Below, piece after piece: positions 60,801 through 64,000 of a stretch of 64,000 bases of DNA (position 1 is its first letter; each line of letters begins with the position of its first letter). This DNA comes from Desmodesmus armatus. Taxonomy: Eukaryota > Chlorophyta > Chlorophyceae > Sphaeropleales > Scenedesmaceae. The notes under the pieces are model-generated. The model did no database searches and was not told the DNA's origin. It saw nothing but the letters and a program-made list of their open reading frames with translations. The DNA is taken from assembly GCA_007449985.2 (NCBI GenBank), contig VIIQ02000246.1, forward strand, positions 62,001 through 126,000, written 5' to 3'. The translations under genes and the position numbers were made by a program.

Positions 60801-62972
60801 GACAGCCATGCGTGCTGGTTGTCCTGCATGCAGATCATCAGTTCGTACCTTGGTTCAGTCACCAGCATCCCACAGCAGTATGGCAGCACTATCACCACTG
60901 CCTCTGAGTTGGTTGGGGGCCCTACCACAGACAGCAGCAACAGCTCTACTGCACGAGCTGCTGGTATCATCAGGTAGGCAGGGCATTGCTGGGTGTTGAC
61001 TGGGGAGTCAGAAGCAGCCCCTTGCCTCCCATCTGCATGTTGCACCAAGGAGCATTGCAACATCACGAGGCTCAACATCTACTGCAACAGCGTCAGCAAG
61101 GAGGGGTCAACAAGGGCATCGGACATCACCAGTCTTGACAGCGCTGCCACCTACAAGGGCATGTTGCTGTGGGTTTGTGTGCACATACTGCCTGGCTTGC
61201 TGCAGGGCGTCAAGCGACATTGAATACTTCAAGCTGCAAACGGTGGCAGCAGGTCCTGTCACAGTGCAGCTGCTTGGAGTTCCTGCGTGGGGTGCAACAG
61301 CCCGCACAAACCTGAATGCAAGTATGGCGTTGATGGATGCCCAGGGCGCCATTGTGCGCACAGCTGCGGGGGTGAACGAGAGGCCGTTCACCACCACCTC
61401 CTTGGCTGCTGGCACCTACTACATCTCCGTCCGGCCTACTGGCGCAGGAAATCCTCTCAACACTGGTTACAGTTCGTATGCCAGCATCGGCCAGTATGAG
61501 CTTGTGGTGACCTACCCAAGCCCGTCACCCCCACGTCGCATCCCCAGCCCCAGCCCCAGCCCTCACCTGAACCTCCCAGTCCCTCACCTGGCCCTCAACC
61601 CCCAAGCCCCTCCCCATCCCCACAGCCCCCTAGCCCCTCGCCATCCACTCAGCCTCCCAGCCCTTCTCCACAGCCTCCTAGTCCCTCTCCTCAGCCTCCC
61701 AGCCCTTCCCCGGAGCCTGTCAGCCCCTCACCTCAACCCTCCAGTCCCTCACCTTCCCCTCAGCCCCCAAGCCCCTCTCCAACACCTGAAACCTTCAGTT
61801 CCTCGCCGTCCCCTCAGCCTCCCAGCCCCTCGCTGTCCCCACAGCCTCCAAGCCCTTCCCCACAGCCACCCAGCCCCTCTCCTCAGCCTCCCAGCCCCTC
61901 CCCGTCCCCACAGCCACCCAGCCCCTCTCCTCAGCCTCCCAGCCCCGCGCCATCCCCACAGCCTCCAAGCCCTTCCCCTAAGCCTCCCAGCCCCTCCCCA
62001 CAGCCTTCCAGCCCCTCGCCGTCCCCACAGCCGCCCAGCCCTTCCCCTCAACCTCCCAGCCCCTCCCCTCAGCCACCCAGCTCATCTCCATCCCCCAAAC
62101 CCCCAAGCCCATCCCCATCTCCCCAACCCTCAAGCCCTTCTCCCCAGCCCCCCGGGGGGCTGGGGCTGGGGCTGGGGCTGGGCCCAGCCCCTCACCATCG
62201 CCTCCCAGCCCCTCTCCATCCCCACGGCCCCCCAGCCCCTCTCCATCCCCCCAGCCGCCCGCACCATCTCCATCCCTTAAACCTTCCCCAGCTCCGAGCC
62301 CATCGCCCAGCCCCCCTTCACTGCAGCAAAGCACCAACATGATGAACATATCTTCAGTTGTCATCAGCCGCACCTCTACCACCAGCAGCGTGAGTAGCAC
62401 CTGTTTTGTTGCTTTCGGCGCATGTGCGTGTGTGCTGACGTGCCATTGTAGCTGCTCAACACAGCTACCACTGCTGTCACTGCCGTGACGGCACCCGGCA
62501 AGCAGCATATTCATCGACACACAATGTGTTGGTGTTGATGATCCGCCAGACCTGCCACATCTGACAGTGCCAACCACTCGGAGTTGATTAGTGCATCTCA
62601 TGCATGCCGTTACGCCAGTACGTAGTGCTGCACAGTGCAATCTACAATTCCGCTCGCTCGCTGCCCTGCTTGTAGGTGACATGCAAGGCCACAGTCAGAG
62701 TTGTGCTGAGTCACAACAGCACTGGCGTTGGTCGGGTATCAGTTGCCGGCACCTGGAGGTCTGTCTTGCCGGCCTCCAACTGGCCCATGACAACGTCAAG
62801 CAGCAGCACAGGCACCAGCGGCACAAGCCTGGGTATTGTGATATTCACAGCCAGCAGGAGCCTGCCGACAAGGACGGGCAACGGCTGCTCATTCACAGTC
62901 ACCTCTTGGAGCAAGACAGGCATGGTGAAGGACCCATCAGCTGTGCCAGGCCCTGTGCTGCTTTTGTGGTAG
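57862..62972 (+). CDS. Secreted zinc metalloprotease with PPC domain and Ser-Pro linker
   Basis: Twelve exons: 57862-58089, 58240-58410, 58707-58874, 59086-59260, 59491-59535, 59839-59905, 60134-60235, 60407-60457, 60602-60644, 60834-60973, 61206-62389 and 62676-62972. The ATG at 57862 gives a signal peptide ([18 protein letters not shown]). The propeptide precedes KIVLDFDGH and [19 protein letters not shown]. The active site is [13 protein letters not shown], a metzincin zinc motif with a third histidine, unlike the QExxH of Chlamydomonas gametolysin. A PPC domain ([20 protein letters not shown]) leads into a long (Ser-Pro)n linker of cell-wall glycoprotein type and a C-terminal two-cysteine domain ending LLLW. 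Through the linker the frame set by the PPC domain gives Leu/His-rich sequence, while the next frame gives clean [11 protein letters not shown], so a one-base indel near 61545-61560 is likely. A second shift lies at the foldback near 62146-62190. Probably extracellular matrix remodelling. Confidence 0.8.
62146..62192. repeat. GC-rich foldback inside the Ser-Pro repeat
   Basis: CCCAGCCCCCC is followed directly by GGGGGGCTGGGGCTGGGG and more of the same, the reverse complement of the surrounding CCCCAGCCCCAG pattern, then CCCAGCCCC resumes. It reads as a local inversion and breaks the Ser-Pro frame. Confidence 0.8.
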
Positions 62973-63240
62973 TTGCTGCTTGGTTCAAGCCACTGCGCCA
63001 GCAGCTGTGATGATGAATGAACGCTGCAGTCCAGTAGCTGCCAACAAGTGCCACCTTTTTGTGGGCAAGCACTTGGTTGAATGTTTGCAGAAGCGGAGAA
63101 ATAACTTGCCATGGCAAGCCATGGTCTTGCAGAATGAGCTGTGGCTATACAGCCACGCCATGTATGTGCTAGAGAGTGATCCTGCAGCTGCTGCATTTGT
63201 ATCAAGTATGTTCTGAGTACTGTGCTGTGCTGTTGCATAT

Positions 63241-63333
<93 letters not shown>

Positions 63334-64000
63334 AGTAGTTGCAGTCGTGTGTGCTTGTGTAGGCCCAACATGCCATCACTGCAACGTGATGCAGCCTTGC
63401 CCCTGAGGGCACACTCTGCATGTTAGGTGCTGCGCCTTACTGTGCTGCTTCTGCAACTGCATTGTATCTGTGGTTTTTATTGATGTTATGGGTACCTTGT
63501 GTGCAACCACGCAGGTCTAATGGCTGCTAGTGCGGCCAAACATGGGGCGCCAGTCCTGGCTGGTCAGCGCAGTCACTGCCAGTGCCCTGCACTGAGGGCA
63601 GGGCAGAGCGCCATTGTGACTGCCTTGGCTTGCTCAGAGAACGCTGTGACTGTCAGCAGTTGCGTGACCGTGTTTTTTTGCATGCTGGGTTGTCACTGGG
63701 ACTGGTGCCTGATGGTTTCGTGCACCGTACCCCTTTGCTAGGCGGCGCAGCTCAGTTCATCACCACCACGTGGGTGCTGTACTGAGTGGCCGCCACGTCC
63801 TCCTGCAGTCACTGAGTGTGGCAGGGCTGGCGTGCGTCCGTCAGCTGTGGCAGGGCATTCACTTCACAACTGTGTGCAACTGTGCACGGCATTCACTCCA
63901 CAAGCTGTGTGCTGCTTGCTTCTATGCTGGATTGTTTACACTTGCATGTTTTCTGCTGCTTGAGACCAGATGGTCCAGAAGCGCTGCCCTGTTCTAGCGC
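62973..64000. other. 3' flank, no gene seen
   Basis: Contains the TG microsatellite at 63242-63328 and otherwise unremarkable sequence. Short open frames after 63499 show no known domain. Confidence 0.4.
63242..63328. repeat. (TG)n microsatellite
   Basis: About 43 perfect TG units. The overlapping CVCVCV and THTHTH frames are artefacts of this run. Confidence 0.98.

Noticed and set aside
57862..62972. Gametolysin (M11) as the specific family
   Set aside because: The active site is HExxHxxGxxHD rather than the QExxH of characterised gametolysins, so only a metzincin-type assignment is made.
63242..63426. Cys-Val and Thr-His dipeptide frames
   Set aside because: They translate the TG microsatellite.

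Overview
The window looks like nuclear DNA of a green alga, most likely a chlorophycean (Chlamydomonadales/Sphaeropleales type). The reasons are intron-dense genes with GT-AG junctions, very frequent CTG/CAG runs, TGTAA-type polyadenylation signals, serine-proline rich cell-wall style linkers, a thylakoid rubredoxin and a UDP-arabinopyranose mutase. There are no bacterial operons. Genes were reconstructed by joining exons whose splice phases agree, so most coordinates are whole-gene spans with exons listed in the text.

Layout: 1-1980 is a nest of 5'-truncated non-LTR retrotransposon copies sharing one 3' end. 1980-12786 is repeat-rich and without a convincing host gene: a GGACA pentanucleotide array, a diverged repeat family carrying tRNA-like modules, and a duplicated AT-rich block. 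On the minus strand follow an ABCB/TAP-like half transporter (12787-19614), an Fe(II)/2-oxoglutarate dioxygenase (22109-26371), a large RNA-processing type protein with 2H-phosphoesterase, CUE/UBA, DUF1771 and SMR domains (26608-32050), and a small secreted protein (34735-35739). On the plus strand follow a UDP-arabinopyranose mutase (36442-42117), a thylakoid rubredoxin of the RBD1 type (44009-47162), and two tandem secreted zinc metalloproteases with PPC domain and Ser-Pro linker (49353-54075, which carries a stop and a frameshift, and 57862-62972). The remaining stretches hold no gene that I can support.

Two signals stand out. First, the SMR gene joins a probable 2H phosphoesterase to the CUE-SMR architecture of no-go-decay endonucleases (Cue2/NONU-1/N4BP2). 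Second, at least five genes carry tandem duplications that straddle an intron-exon junction, so that introns hold one to three decoy copies of the neighbouring splice site plus exon edge. This recurs at both acceptor and donor sides and in one case copies most of an exon, so it looks like a genome habit rather than a single accident.
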